Positions 42,394-51,021 of a stretch of DNA of 64,000 bases are shown here, in pieces. The notes below the pieces were generated by a model, which made no database searches, was not told the DNA's origin, and saw only the letters and a list, made by a program, of their open reading frames with translations. Numbering within the stretch: the stretch's first letter is position 1; every line of letters begins with the position of its first letter. Made by a program: the position numbers and the translations under genes. The DNA comes from UBA927 sp964361785. Its GTDB lineage: Bacteria > Patescibacteriota > Microgenomatia > UBA10105 > UBA927. The DNA lies in NCBI GenBank assembly GCA_964361785.1, contig CAYIBX010000003.1, forward strand, positions 11,693 to 75,692, given 5' to 3'.

Positions 42394-44001
42394 TTAGTGC
42401 TCTTCACCCTGTCCTTCGCCGGTGAGCGCCCCAAATCCTTGTTGTGAGCCTTTTCTGACGACTTGTGAAGGGGATGCCCCGTGCCCCTTGCTTCCAAACA
42501 TGCTTTTGATCATACTTCCTTGATACCAGATATTCATAAGAGATCCTGCGCCTTGACCAAGAGGCCCAAACATGGCGCCAAGGCCTCCTGGGATTGCTGG
42601 TTCTGCCTTCATAGATTTTTGAATACCAGCAACAAACGTTGGAATGATAAGAATCATGCCAAGTCCTATAATTCCCGCCATCCCGTAACTACCCCCCCCT
42701 GATGATAATAGCGGAGGCGCCCAAATAGTGGCTGCGTTATCAGTGTATGTGAGAATAGCAGACACCAAAAGAAGAATAATCGTGATCGGAAACACGATGA
42801 GCTTTGATACTAAATGTCGAAGCCATGAGTTAAATGATGTAGATCCTGGAATTGCTTCTAGAACGAGCTGAAATGGTGCGGTCAGAAGGGCAATAATGAT
42901 GTTTATATACGCATCAATGAGCATGAAGAGGATGCGAATAAATCCAAACAGGAGCACGAGTAAAATAATGAGAATTAAAAGCACAGGACCGCTAAAAAGA
43001 GAAAGTCCTAGAAGAGCGCCCTTGGTTCCTCCAATAAAGGCACCAAGAAGACCAGGGATGATAAAAGAGAGCTTTTGTACAACTGGATTTGTACCCCCAA
43101 ACACGTCTCCAATATCATTCCATGCACCTAAGCCACTGCCAAAGAAAAATCGTGTAAATCCCCAGAATCCACCACTGAATAAATAATCGGTTGCTTCTTT
43201 GGTCGTCCATGTCAAGTTAACAGGCTGTCCTGAAAGATAGTTTGGTATTGCAGCAGCTTTGCACACACTACTAGAGACGCTGAGCGCTTTCCCAATGCTA
43301 TCACCGATAGAGCTGTTGGCAATCATGGAGATGGCTAGGGCAATAAGAAGATACATACCGTCTATAAGAAGCCCGACAATTGCGTAGGAAAATGTGACCA
43401 GAAGCAGGGCTACAACTATACGGGGGATTGAGTTTTGTACCGTGACGACAGTTTTGGGGTCAATTTTTTTGCGAAACATAACCATGAGTCCAACCATGAT
43501 GAGAATGACTGCCAGTATTCCATACGAGATGTCTCGAAATACTTTCCAGAGAGGAAGCAGTGTGGCAAGGCCCGAAAATCCTATGCCCTGTGCGTTGACA
43601 CGAGGTGTTACAAATCCTAATGACCGACCAATGTCCATGGCATATTCAGCGGTAGACGCAGGGGGGTTGGTATAGATTGCTGTAATAGACCCACCAATGC
43701 CGCTGAGCGCACCTTTTTGGAAATTAAGAGCTGTTGGACACTGTGCGTCTGTCGTGTCCCATGCGCCACCAATCATGATGGATAACGCGTTGATGCTATT
43801 ATTGGTGGTCGCAAAATTTGATCCTTCTAAATTCAGGGTCCCCTCATTTGATTTTTTGAGTACTTGGGTAAAACACGACATTGATTGACCAATCCACGAG
43901 CATTCTTCGTTTTCTAGTGCTAAAACAGAAAAGATAGGATAACTTACGGCAAGAAATGTTAAAAAGAGCGCCGTAATAAGATATTGTATTGTTTTTTTCA
44001 T
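42394..44001 (-). CDS. VirB6/TrbL-like polytopic T4SS membrane protein
   Basis: 535 residues. A signal-like N-terminal helix (YLITALFLTFLAVSYPIF) is followed by a Cys-containing extracytoplasmic region (residues 30-125) and at least seven hydrophobic segments, several very Leu/Ile-rich (GPVLLILIILLVLLFGFIRI). The layout and position next to the pilin-like array fit VirB6/TrbL, which forms the inner-membrane channel. The C-terminal 50 residues are Gly/Gln/Ser-rich. Family match is by topology and context. Confidence 0.75.
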   Translation of the reverse strand: MKKTIQYLITALFLTFLAVSYPIFSVLALENEECSWIGQSMSCFTQVLKKSNEGTLNLEGSNFATTNNSINALSIMIGGAWDTTDAQCPTALNFQKGALSGIGGSITAIYTNPPASTAEYAMDIGRSLGFVTPRVNAQGIGFSGLATLLPLWKVFRDISYGILAVILIMVGLMVMFRKKIDPKTVVTVQNSIPRIVVALLLVTFSYAIVGLLIDGMYLLIALAISMIANSSIGDSIGKALSVSSSVCKAAAIPNYLSGQPVNLTWTTKEATDYLFSGGFWGFTRFFFGSGLGAWNDIGDVFGGTNPVVQKLSFIIPGLLGAFIGGTKGALLGLSLFSGPVLLILIILLVLLFGFIRILFMLIDAYINIIIALLTAPFQLVLEAIPGSTSFNSWLRHLVSKLIVFPITIILLLVSAILTYTDNAATIWAPPLLSSGGGSYGMAGIIGLGMILIIPTFVAGIQKSMKAEPAIPGGLGAMFGPLGQGAGSLMNIWYQGSMIKSMFGSKGHGASPSQVVRKGSQQGFGALTGEGQGEEH

Positions 44002-44053
44002 GCTAAAATTATTATCTCAAAACCATTTGCATGGCGCAATGACCGTAACGTTT

Positions 44054-44386
44054 TTATTGAAATTCAGGGACGGTAAATGTGGTGATGCTCTCAATTCCTG
44101 TAAATCTGCCGATAAGATTTATAATAAGATACGCCGCAGACATGATGATAAGTCCCATAATGGCTTGGCTTATAGTGCCTCGTGCCTGTTCGAGCTTTTT
44201 AGGGTCCCCTGATGAGAAGAGAAAGTTAAATCCACCGACCAAGAGCATAAGAAAGAGCGCAATGCCCCCAAACGCAACTACCGCCCTCACGATGTTTTCA
44301 AAGAGCGGGCCAAGACAAGAAAGTGTCGCTACGTCCTCAGAGTTTGGTACGCCTTTAGCAAAACAAGCAGTATCCCATGCAGCCAT
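44054..44386 (-). CDS. T4SS pilin-like two-helix protein (array copy 6)
   Basis: 110 residues. Helix 1 (VRAVVAFGGIALFLMLLVGGFNFLF), loop SSGDPKKLEQARGTISQA, helix 2 (IMGLIIMSAAYLIINLIG). The small loop motif (S/T)SGxxxKLxxA is shared by all array members. This is the layout of VirB2/T4SS pilins, which have two helices and a cytoplasmic basic loop. It has an extra Cys pair (C8, C24). TATACT (minus, 44393-44398) is 6 bases before the ATG, so it may have its own leaderless promoter. Pilin function is inferred. Confidence 0.8.
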   Translation of the reverse strand: MAAWDTACFAKGVPNSEDVATLSCLGPLFENIVRAVVAFGGIALFLMLLVGGFNFLFSSGDPKKLEQARGTISQAIMGLIIMSAAYLIINLIGRFTGIESITTFTVPEFQ

Positions 44387-44405
44387 AAAGAGAGTATATC
44401 AAAAA

Positions 44406-44738
44406 TTAGTACGGCTTGGGGAAGTTTAAGCTTCCGCCGATGATCTGCACGCCCAAGAAGTTTTGGACGAGATTCATGATGGCCCATGCAGCTCCTACGA
44501 TGATAAGACCAACAATTGCATGGGTAATTTTATTTCTGGCTTCTTCCATGCCTGCCTTGTCGCCGCCAGAGGTAATCCACTTTATGCCACCCAGCAGTAA
44601 ATATAAGAAAGCCAAAAGTGAAGCGATGATAAGCGTCGTGCCGACAAGCGCTGAAATAAGCTGACCAATGTCAGTAATTTTGACGACATCTGTAGGCTGT
44701 TTGATTTCGAGTTTCGCTTGCGCAAATATTTTTTCCAT
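44406..44738 (-). CDS. T4SS pilin-like two-helix protein (array copy 5)
   Basis: 110 residues. Helix 1 (TLIIASLLAFLYLLLGGIKWI), loop TSGGDKAGMEEARNKITHA, helix 2 (IVGLIIVGAAWAIMNLVQNFLG). It is close to copy 4 (44816) in helix 1, loop and helix 2. No signal peptide is obvious, only a polar N-terminus of 25 residues. TATAAT (minus, 44746-44751) ends 7 bases before the ATG. Confidence 0.8.
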   Translation of the reverse strand: MEKIFAQAKLEIKQPTDVVKITDIGQLISALVGTTLIIASLLAFLYLLLGGIKWITSGGDKAGMEEARNKITHAIVGLIIVGAAWAIMNLVQNFLGVQIIGGSLNFPKPY

Positions 44739-44815
44739 AGATGTAATTATATCCTACTTACCATTCTTGCGCAAGAAATTGATCCTTGTCAAGGACCATC
44801 GTTAGTATAGGCACA

Positions 44816-45163
44816 TTAGCTTCCAACGGTGGGAATAGGAATGTTTGGAAAATCAATGCCAATAAATTGGCTGACCAATGTAGTGATAGCCCAGACCGTG
44901 CCGACGATGATAAGGCCTACTAACGCGTTGGTAATTTTGTCTCTAGCCGATGTAAGTTTTGTTTTATCCCCTCCTGATGTAATCCAATCAAATCCGCCCA
45001 GAAGTAAATAGAGAAAAGCGATGATAAAACAAAGTATCATGATAGCCCCTATTACACCGCCCAATACTGCTCCGAGAGCAGAAGCGCCAGCTTCTGTGCC
45101 GCCGCTTCCAAGACTGCCAGGGAGAACGGGGTTTGTAATTTGTGTGAGCAAACGATTGGTCAT
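44816..45163 (-). CDS. T4SS pilin-like two-helix protein (array copy 4)
   Basis: 115 residues. Gly/Ala/Ser-rich N-terminus, helix 1 (GAIMILCFIIAFLYLLLGGFDWI), loop TSGGDKTKLTSARDKITNA, helix 2 (LVGLIIVGTVWAITTLVSQFIG). The loop is nearly identical to those of copies 3 and 5, indicating recent duplication. It follows copy 3 after 5 bases, so the two are co-transcribed. Confidence 0.8.
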   Translation of the reverse strand: MTNRLLTQITNPVLPGSLGSGGTEAGASALGAVLGGVIGAIMILCFIIAFLYLLLGGFDWITSGGDKTKLTSARDKITNALVGLIIVGTVWAITTLVSQFIGIDFPNIPIPTVGS

Positions 45164-45168
45164 AGTGT

Positions 45169-45540
45169 TTATTGTGAGAGAGAATCCATAATGCCACCAG
45201 GATTTGATAGTGTGAAATCGACACCAAAGAATTGACCAGCAAGAGAAAGTATTGCCCAGCCTACAACCACGACAAGAAGACCAATAAGTGAGTTTGTTAT
45301 CCGGTCGCGAGCTGATTGCAGCTTGGCTTTATCGCCTCCTGATGTGATCCAGTTAAATCCGCCGATAAGAAATTGAAAAATAAACCATATAAATCCTGAG
45401 ATGGTCATGAAGCCTATTATGGAAGAAACGAGTCGCGATATGTTTATAAGGCCTTCGGTGCCGTCGGAGACATTGGCAAATGGACCGAGCCCACCGCCTT
45501 CACCGATTCGCCCTAATTCTTGTGCAAATATTGTTTTCAT
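45169..45540 (-). CDS. T4SS pilin-like two-helix protein (array copy 3)
   Basis: 123 residues. Gly-rich N-terminus (GRIGEGGGLGPF), helix 1 (GFMTISGFIWFIFQFLIGGFNWI), loop TSGGDKAKLQSARDRITNS, helix 2 (LIGLLVVVVGWAILSLAGQFFG). It is separated from copy 2 by 2 bases, and its start lies in that copy's 3' region. Pilin-like, by homology within the array. Confidence 0.8.
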   Translation of the reverse strand: MKTIFAQELGRIGEGGGLGPFANVSDGTEGLINISRLVSSIIGFMTISGFIWFIFQFLIGGFNWITSGGDKAKLQSARDRITNSLIGLLVVVVGWAILSLAGQFFGVDFTLSNPGGIMDSLSQ

Positions 45541-45542
45541 TA

Positions 45543-45899
45543 TTATGGACTGACTATTTTCGGATTGAGTATAAACGTTGCGTCATTAAAGAGAAGTTTT
45601 CCCACCACAGCCGCGAGAGCAAAAGACCCCACGATCACGACAAGTCCTAATAGCGAATTCCAAATTTTATCCCACGCAGAGTTTAGTGCCTTTGTGTCTC
45701 CGCCAGCGTTCATATATTGAAAGCCTGCGATAATAAAATTAAAGAGCGCTAAAATACCGCCCCCTACAAATACAAGGCGTAATATATTTGTGATAAGCAG
45801 TCCAAATCCACCGAAAACATTTGCGTAACCGCCGATTAAAGGGCTGGTGACCGATCCTACTATGTCATCTTCTGCAAAGATGCGTTCTATAAGCGTCAT
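45543..45899 (-). CDS. T4SS pilin-like two-helix protein (array copy 2)
   Basis: 118 residues. Helix 1 (LVFVGGGILALFNFIIAGFQYM), loop NAGGDTKALNSAWDKIWNS, helix 2 (LLGLVVIVGSFALAAVVGKLL). The most divergent loop of the set, though the GGDxKALxxAxDKI pattern holds. TACCAT (minus, 45906-45911) ends 6 bases before the ATG. Confidence 0.78.
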   Translation of the reverse strand: MTLIERIFAEDDIVGSVTSPLIGGYANVFGGFGLLITNILRLVFVGGGILALFNFIIAGFQYMNAGGDTKALNSAWDKIWNSLLGLVVIVGSFALAAVVGKLLFNDATFILNPKIVSP

Positions 45900-45903
45900 A
45901 TCG

Positions 45904-46209
45904 TTATGGTATCACAGGGTTTAATATCTGGATACCAGTGAGCGTTTCTATAAGTTGTATTATCCAAAATGATGCAAAAATAAGAAGGAGCCCAACAACG
46001 GCTCCTGTGAGCGCCGCTTTTCCTTTTTCTGCGTGTTTAGGGTTGCCAGCGGAAGTGATGATTTGAAATCCGCCAAAGACGATCATAAACAATGTTACTA
46101 CCCCAGCGATTACAAATACGTTTGACACAATGACTTTTACAAATCCGCCAAACGTTGTTATGGTGGAGGGGGAAAGCTCTGAGAGTTCGACTGCGTGTAC
46201 AATGTTCAT
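45904..46209 (-). CDS. T4SS pilin-like two-helix protein (array copy 1)
   Basis: 101 residues. Helix 1 (IVSNVFVIAGVVTLFMIVFGGFQIIT), loop SAGNPKHAEKGKAALTGA, helix 2 (VVGLLLIFASFWIIQLIETLTG). The SAGNPK loop is like the two genes at 55247 and 55585, so the array contains two loop types (SGGDK and SAGNPK). TACACT (minus, 46216-46221) ends 6 bases before the ATG; the sigma factor gene diverges from the same 54-base interval. Confidence 0.8.
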   Translation of the reverse strand: MNIVHAVELSELSPSTITTFGGFVKVIVSNVFVIAGVVTLFMIVFGGFQIITSAGNPKHAEKGKAALTGAVVGLLLIFASFWIIQLIETLTGIQILNPVIP

Positions 46210-46263
46210 ATTTTAAGTGTACGAAAACTCGCACAGAATCTCAAGATCTTGTATACTCACCGC
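46210..46263. promoter_or_regulatory. Divergent leaderless promoters, pilin array and ECF sigma factor
   Basis: 54 bases between two ATGs. Minus strand: TACACT (46216-46221), six bases, ATG. Plus strand: TATACT (46252-46257), six bases (CACCGC), ATG of the sigma gene. Both genes therefore appear to lack leaders and may be co-regulated. Confidence 0.6.
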
Positions 46264-46803
46264 ATGGACGACGTCACCCTCGTTTCTCAGCTTCTTAAAA
46301 AGGATCGTCGCAGCGCTGGCATCTTTTACCAGACGTACGCGCCGAAGATTAAAAGGTACGTGCATGCAAAGGTAGGAGTATACGAAGACGCAGAAGATTT
46401 GGTGCAAGATATTCTTTTTTCGTTTCTTGAGGCTGCTCGTGATTTTCGTGGGAATAGCAGTATACAGACATACCTTTACTCTATAGCACATCACAAAGTG
46501 ATTGATTATTATCGTAAGAAAAAAATTAAACAACTCGTGTTTTCTCAAATGCCACAATTGGAATCGTTGATTTCTCCGCTTCTTGATCCACAAGCGCAGC
46601 TTGATGCGACACTGGTGAGTGAAAAGATACAGCACGCGTTGGGAACATTGCTCCCCATTCATCGCACTGTGTTGCTTCTCAAATACCTTGACGATGTTTC
46701 AGTATCGGGTATAGCAAAGCAGTTGTCCATAACGCTCAAAAGCGCTGAGTCACGATTGTTTCGTGCACGACGAGCCTTTGTAGCATCATTTCTTTCGTTA
46801 TAA
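46264..46803 (+). CDS. ECF-type RNA polymerase sigma factor
   Basis: 179 residues from ATG 46264. Region 2 shows YEDAEDLVQDILFSFLEAARDFRG and SIQTYLYSIAHHKVIDYYRKKK (residues 40-85); region 4 shows LLPIHRTVLLLKYLDDVSVSGIAKQLSIT and SAESRLFRARRAF (residues 120-172). Only sigma-2 and sigma-4 are present, as in group 4 sigma factors, which respond to envelope or other signals. No anti-sigma gene is recognisable, but a small membrane protein starts 1 base after it. Confidence 0.9.
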   Translation: MDDVTLVSQLLKKDRRSAGIFYQTYAPKIKRYVHAKVGVYEDAEDLVQDILFSFLEAARDFRGNSSIQTYLYSIAHHKVIDYYRKKKIKQLVFSQMPQLESLISPLLDPQAQLDATLVSEKIQHALGTLLPIHRTVLLLKYLDDVSVSGIAKQLSITLKSAESRLFRARRAFVASFLSL

Positions 46804-46804
46804 T

Positions 46805-47035
46805 ATGGCAGATCTTTTGTTTACAAATTTTATGAAACGTTGGGAAGAGGTGACTGAATTACCACCCCAACAGTTTGGCAGGCTTACCAATGTATATAAG
46901 ATGGTGACTGGACGCATAAAAACTATGCCATGGCTTGCTTTTTTTGGCGTGAGTTCGCTTGTGGTTGGTTCTGTGTACTTCTTTTTAGGTTCAACGATTG
47001 TGTGGATAGTCTCACTTTTGCAAAAAGGATTTTAA
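46805..47035 (+). CDS. Small membrane protein after the sigma factor
   Basis: 76 residues: basic/polar N-terminus of 40 residues, then one long hydrophobic stretch (LAFFGVSSLVVGSVYFFLG and IVWIVSLL) that could be one or two helices. It starts 1 base after the sigma stop, so the two are coupled. By position it could anchor or inhibit the sigma factor, but no anti-sigma domain is visible. Confidence 0.65.
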   Translation: MADLLFTNFMKRWEEVTELPPQQFGRLTNVYKMVTGRIKTMPWLAFFGVSSLVVGSVYFFLGSTIVWIVSLLQKGF

Positions 47036-47077
47036 CTTCTCTCCGCGGGTTTTAGCCCGCATTTACGACTAGTATAT

Positions 47078-47695
47078 ATGCTCGTTGCGCTCCTTCAATC
47101 AGGTTTTGCGTTTTTTCGTCACTTTGTGGGAATTATCATTTCGCCCTACGAGACCTATAGGGATATCGAAAAACGTGGTCGTATAGGAGAGATGGTGTAT
47201 ATCGGTCTTTTAGTTGGGCTGTATTTTTCTCTTTCAAGTGTGGTAAAAATAGCTTCATTTCACCCATTACTTCTTTCTCGGTACGCATTCGTATTATTCG
47301 CTTCAGCACTGAGTGGATTTGGGCTCATCGTTTCAGTGCTGGTTTTGACTGGGCGATTATTAGGGCGACAGACAAGTATCGGACGCATAAGTCTTTTGTG
47401 GGCGTATACGCTTGTGCCGACGGTTGTATGGTTTTTATGTACGTCACTTTTATATATATTTATTCCTCCACCTAGAACCACCAATATCTCTGGAGTAGCC
47501 TTAAGCATCGTGTACCTTGTTGTTTCAGCAATGATTTTTTGGTGGAAATTGACGCTTTCGTATCTTGCGTTGCGGTTTGGTTTGAAGCTTGATTTTAGCA
47601 AAATTTTGATTTTCGTTTTGGTTTCAGTACCCATACTTATTCTATGGTCATACATGATGTATGCCATTGGCATATATAAGGTACCATTTTTATGA
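47078..47695 (+). CDS. Yip1-domain-like membrane protein
   Basis: 205 residues. Five to six hydrophobic segments follow a short N-terminus; the IISPYETYRDIEKRGRIGEMVYIGLLVG pattern near residue 20 and later paired helices fit the YIP1 family. The function in bacteria is unclear. Its stop overlaps the HMG-CoA reductase start by 4 bases (ATGA). A GCGGG/CCCGC hairpin precedes it at 47045-47060. Confidence 0.7.
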   Translation: MLVALLQSGFAFFRHFVGIIISPYETYRDIEKRGRIGEMVYIGLLVGLYFSLSSVVKIASFHPLLLSRYAFVLFASALSGFGLIVSVLVLTGRLLGRQTSIGRISLLWAYTLVPTVVWFLCTSLLYIFIPPPRTTNISGVALSIVYLVVSAMIFWWKLTLSYLALRFGLKLDFSKILIFVLVSVPILILWSYMMYAIGIYKVPFL

Positions 47696-48831
47696 AATTG
47701 CGATCAGCACTATCAGTAAAATCTCGTCGCGAAGAAGTAGAGAAAGAGACTCGTGTATTGTTAACCAACATTGGGACGTTTAGCGTCGATGAGAATGTGG
47801 CGAGCAAAAGAAATTGTGAAAACATGATTGGCGTCGCTCAAGTGCCGTTGGGTATTGCAGGACCCCTCGCACTGTTAACTGTTAAAGGTGAATTGTTAAA
47901 TGTTTATCTTCCTCTCGCAACGACTGAAGGAGCGTTGGTGGCGTCGGTTAGTCGCGGCTGCAAGGCGATAACGGAGTCTGGAGGAGCAGGTGTAGATAGT
48001 TACCGTGTTGGGGCCACCCGCGGTCCGGTTTTTAAGGTCAAGAATTTGCATGAAAGCGATGTATTTAATAAATTTTTGGAAGAACACTTCGAGAGTTTGC
48101 AAAAAATTACAAAGACAACCTCAAACCACTTAACACTTACAAAATATATGGATCGCGGAGTCGGTCGGTATAGATATGTACGATTTGTGTTTGACACAGA
48201 AGACGCCATGGGCATGAACATGGTAACAATTGCGACACAAAAACTAGTTGAATATATTGAGCTCCATACGTCTTCACGATGTATTTCCTTGGCGGGAAAT
48301 TACGACGTCGACAAAAAACCTTCGTGGCTCAATGTTATTGAAGGACGAGGTATAAAAGCGTGGGCGGAGGTGACGCTTCCGTCAAAAATACTCAAAGACG
48401 TTTTAAAAACGACTGCTCAAAAATTTTATGACGTGTGGCTTTCAAAGTGCATGATTGGCAGTGCCATGGCAGGATCGATGGCATTTAATGCCCAGTTTGC
48501 AAATATAATTGCTGCCGTATTTTTAGCGACGGGACAGGATCTTGGGCATGTGGGCGAGGCAAGCTTGGGTGTGACAACCGCTGAGGTAGTGAATGGAAAA
48601 GACTTATATGTAAGTATATATCTTCCTGATCTTATGGTAGGTATCGTGGGTGGAGGCACAGGCCTTGCAACACAGAAAGAGGCGTTATCGATTGTGAGAG
48701 CCGCAAATAGTAAACAATTTGCTGAAATAATTGCAGGTGCGGTGCTAGCAGGAGAAATTTCATTATTAGCGTCGCTTAGTGAGGGGACGTTAGCAAAAGC
48801 ACATCAAGAACTAGCAAGAGGAAAGAGATAA
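47692..48831 (+). CDS. hmgA: Hydroxymethylglutaryl-CoA reductase, class I type
   Basis: 379 residues. Conserved blocks in order: ENMIGVAQVPLGIAGPL (residue 43), TTEGALVASVSRGCKAI (with catalytic Glu), DAMGMNM, GNYDVDKKPSWLN (catalytic Lys), TGQDLGH (catalytic Asp), VGGGTGLATQ, and a C-terminal His in LAKAHQELARG. These are features of class I (archaeal/eukaryotic) reductases that reduce HMG-CoA to mevalonate with NADPH. The usual NRS/T end after the His is absent. First enzyme gene of the mevalonate operon. Confidence 0.93.
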   Translation: MKLRSALSVKSRREEVEKETRVLLTNIGTFSVDENVASKRNCENMIGVAQVPLGIAGPLALLTVKGELLNVYLPLATTEGALVASVSRGCKAITESGGAGVDSYRVGATRGPVFKVKNLHESDVFNKFLEEHFESLQKITKTTSNHLTLTKYMDRGVGRYRYVRFVFDTEDAMGMNMVTIATQKLVEYIELHTSSRCISLAGNYDVDKKPSWLNVIEGRGIKAWAEVTLPSKILKDVLKTTAQKFYDVWLSKCMIGSAMAGSMAFNAQFANIIAAVFLATGQDLGHVGEASLGVTTAEVVNGKDLYVSIYLPDLMVGIVGGGTGLATQKEALSIVRAANSKQFAEIIAGAVLAGEISLLASLSEGTLAKAHQELARGKR

Positions 48832-48832
48832 T

Positions 48833-49876
48833 ATGATCGGCATCATTTCATACGGCACATATATTCCTTTGTATCGTTTAGCAGTAGCAGAGATTGCAAA
48901 AGCGTGGCACAAAGAAGCGAAAGAAATAGAACAAGCGCTTGGGGTTATAGAAAAGGCCGTGCCATCCTATGATGAAGACGCGGTGACCATTGCAACTGAA
49001 GCTGCGCTTTCAGCGTATAGGAATACTATTGTTAAGCCAGAAGACACAGATGTTTTATTAGTTGGTAGCGAAAGTCATCCGTATGCCGTGAATCCAACGG
49101 CCACAATTGTAGGGGAATTTGTAGGGTTTAGCCATCAGTATTTAGCATCAGACATGCAATTTGCATGTAAAGCAGGAACTGCTGCTGTGCAATCGATTGC
49201 AGGCTTGGTTTCTGCAGGACATGCGCGAACTGGTCTAGCTATTGGAGCAGATACTGCACAGAGTAAACCTCACGATGTACTTGAGTACGCTTCTGCCGCT
49301 GGTGGAGCGGCGTTCCTTATTGGTAAAGAAAATCTTGTAGTAGAGATGTTGGCGGACACATCGTTTTCATCTGACACTCCAGATTTTTGGCGACGTGATG
49401 GCATACGTTATCCGTCGCACGCTGGGCGATTTACCGGAGAACCTGCATATTTTACGCATGTGATGGGAGCCGCAAGACAATTATTGAATATGTCGAAATT
49501 GAACCCCAAAGATTTTAAGTATTGCGTGTTTCACATGCCAAACGGAAAATTTCCTCGGGATGTTGCCAAGCGTTTAGGATTTACCGACAGTCAACTTGTT
49601 CCCTCGCTTATTGTTGAGTCTATCGGCAACTCGTATAGCGCTACAGCACTTTTAGGATTAGCAGCGGTTTTGGATATCGCAAAGCCAAATGAGAAGATAT
49701 TTATGGTGTCGTATGGATCAGGGGCTGGAAGTGACGGATTTATTTTTCGCGCGACAAAAGCACTTCCAGCTTTGCAAAAAAAACGGCTGGTCTCACACGA
49801 TCGGGTGATTGATCATATCAATCGTCGTATGCCGATTGACTATCTGACGTATTTACAAAAGACTCATAAAATATGA
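48833..49876 (+). CDS. Hydroxymethylglutaryl-CoA synthase, archaeal type
   Basis: 347 residues. Thiolase-fold enzyme: catalytic Cys in QFACKAGTAAVQSI (near residue 112), catalytic His in FHMPNGKFPRDVAKRLG (near 235), and the acidic EKAVPSYDED segment near 40. These match archaeal HMG-CoA synthases, which condense acetyl-CoA with acetoacetyl-CoA. The gene precedes the thiolase with a 4-base overlap, as in archaea. Length is normal for the archaeal form. Confidence 0.92.
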   Translation: MIGIISYGTYIPLYRLAVAEIAKAWHKEAKEIEQALGVIEKAVPSYDEDAVTIATEAALSAYRNTIVKPEDTDVLLVGSESHPYAVNPTATIVGEFVGFSHQYLASDMQFACKAGTAAVQSIAGLVSAGHARTGLAIGADTAQSKPHDVLEYASAAGGAAFLIGKENLVVEMLADTSFSSDTPDFWRRDGIRYPSHAGRFTGEPAYFTHVMGAARQLLNMSKLNPKDFKYCVFHMPNGKFPRDVAKRLGFTDSQLVPSLIVESIGNSYSATALLGLAAVLDIAKPNEKIFMVSYGSGAGSDGFIFRATKALPALQKKRLVSHDRVIDHINRRMPIDYLTYLQKTHKI

Positions 49877-51021
49877 AACCAGTTATATCAGTTATTGGTG
49901 TTGCTACGACACAATTTGGAGAATTGTGGGGCGTGTCACCGCGTCGATTGGCACAAGACGCAGTTACGAGAGCGCTTCACGACGCGAATATACAACATTC
50001 TGCTGTGCAAGCGCTGTTTGTGGGAAACATGCTTTCAGGGATGCTTGGCGGTCAAGAACACTTAGGCGCTTTTTTTGCGGATGAACTTCATATGTTAGTT
50101 CCTGCGTTTAAAATTGAAGGCGCGTGTGCATCAGGGGGACTTTCAGTGCATGCAGCGGTCAACGCATTAATGTCTGGCCAGTATGAGACAGTATTAGTAT
50201 TGGGAGTAGAGAAGATGACGGATCATAAACCAGAAGACGTGGCGACTGCCCTTATGGGAGCTGGATCAGACGAAGAGCGCACGGCGGGAATGACATTTCC
50301 AGGATTATATGCGTTGCTTTCGAGCATGCATATGGAAGAATACGGTACGACGTTAGAGCAGTTAGCATCTGTAGCGGTGAAAAATCATTATCACGCAACT
50401 CTCAATCCTAATGCACAGTTTCATAATACGATTACCGTCGAACAGGTGTTAAAAAGCACGTGTATAGCAGATCCGTTGCGACTTTTGGATTGTTCACCAA
50501 TTTCTGATGGGGCTTCGGCTGTGATTCTTACGACAGTTCCTAATAACGCCGTTAGAATACTTGCGTCAACCGTTGGCACAGATTCATTAGGTCTTGCGCG
50601 GAGGAAGAGCCTTACCAGCTTGCAGGCGACAAAAGATGCCGCTAATCGCGCGTACACGCTTGCAAAAGTCAAACCGTCTGACGTCGATGTAGCAGAAGTG
50701 CATGATTGCTTTACGATTGCAGAAATATTAGCGATGGAAGATTTGGGATTTTTTGCCAAAGGAAAGGCGGCCGCGGCAATTGAAAGAGGAGAGACGAGAC
50801 TTGGGACATCAAAACATTTAGTGGTCAATCCGTCAGGAGGGCTCAAAGGTTGTGGTCATCCGGTGGGGGCAACGGGTGTCAAACAGATTGTAGAGCTGGT
50901 TGAGCAGTTGCGCGGTGTAGCTGGCGCGCGTCAAGTGAAAAATGCAAAAATTGGATTAGCACAAAATGTAGGAGGAAGCGGTGCAACGGCTGTTGTACAC
51001 ATATTATGCAATCACCAGTGA
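49873..51021 (+). CDS. Acetyl-CoA C-acetyltransferase (thiolase), archaeal type
   Basis: 382 residues. Catalytic Cys in EGACASGGLSVHAAV (near residue 85) and His in GGLKGCGHPVGATG (near 330), with AQNVGGSGATAVVHIL at the C-terminus. It lacks the second Cys motif of biosynthetic bacterial thiolases, as do archaeal SCP2-type thiolases. It makes acetoacetyl-CoA for the adjacent HMG-CoA synthase; in archaea the two form a channelling complex bridged by a DUF35 protein, and the next gene here is DUF35. Overlaps that gene by 16 bases. Confidence 0.9.
   Translation: MKPVISVIGVATTQFGELWGVSPRRLAQDAVTRALHDANIQHSAVQALFVGNMLSGMLGGQEHLGAFFADELHMLVPAFKIEGACASGGLSVHAAVNALMSGQYETVLVLGVEKMTDHKPEDVATALMGAGSDEERTAGMTFPGLYALLSSMHMEEYGTTLEQLASVAVKNHYHATLNPNAQFHNTITVEQVLKSTCIADPLRLLDCSPISDGASAVILTTVPNNAVRILASTVGTDSLGLARRKSLTSLQATKDAANRAYTLAKVKPSDVDVAEVHDCFTIAEILAMEDLGFFAKGKAAAAIERGETRLGTSKHLVVNPSGGLKGCGHPVGATGVKQIVELVEQLRGVAGARQVKNAKIGLAQNVGGSGATAVVHILCNHQ

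Noticed and set aside
47045..47060. GCGGG/CCCGC hairpin before the Yip1-like gene
   Set aside because: Short stem and no T tract, so not called as a terminator.
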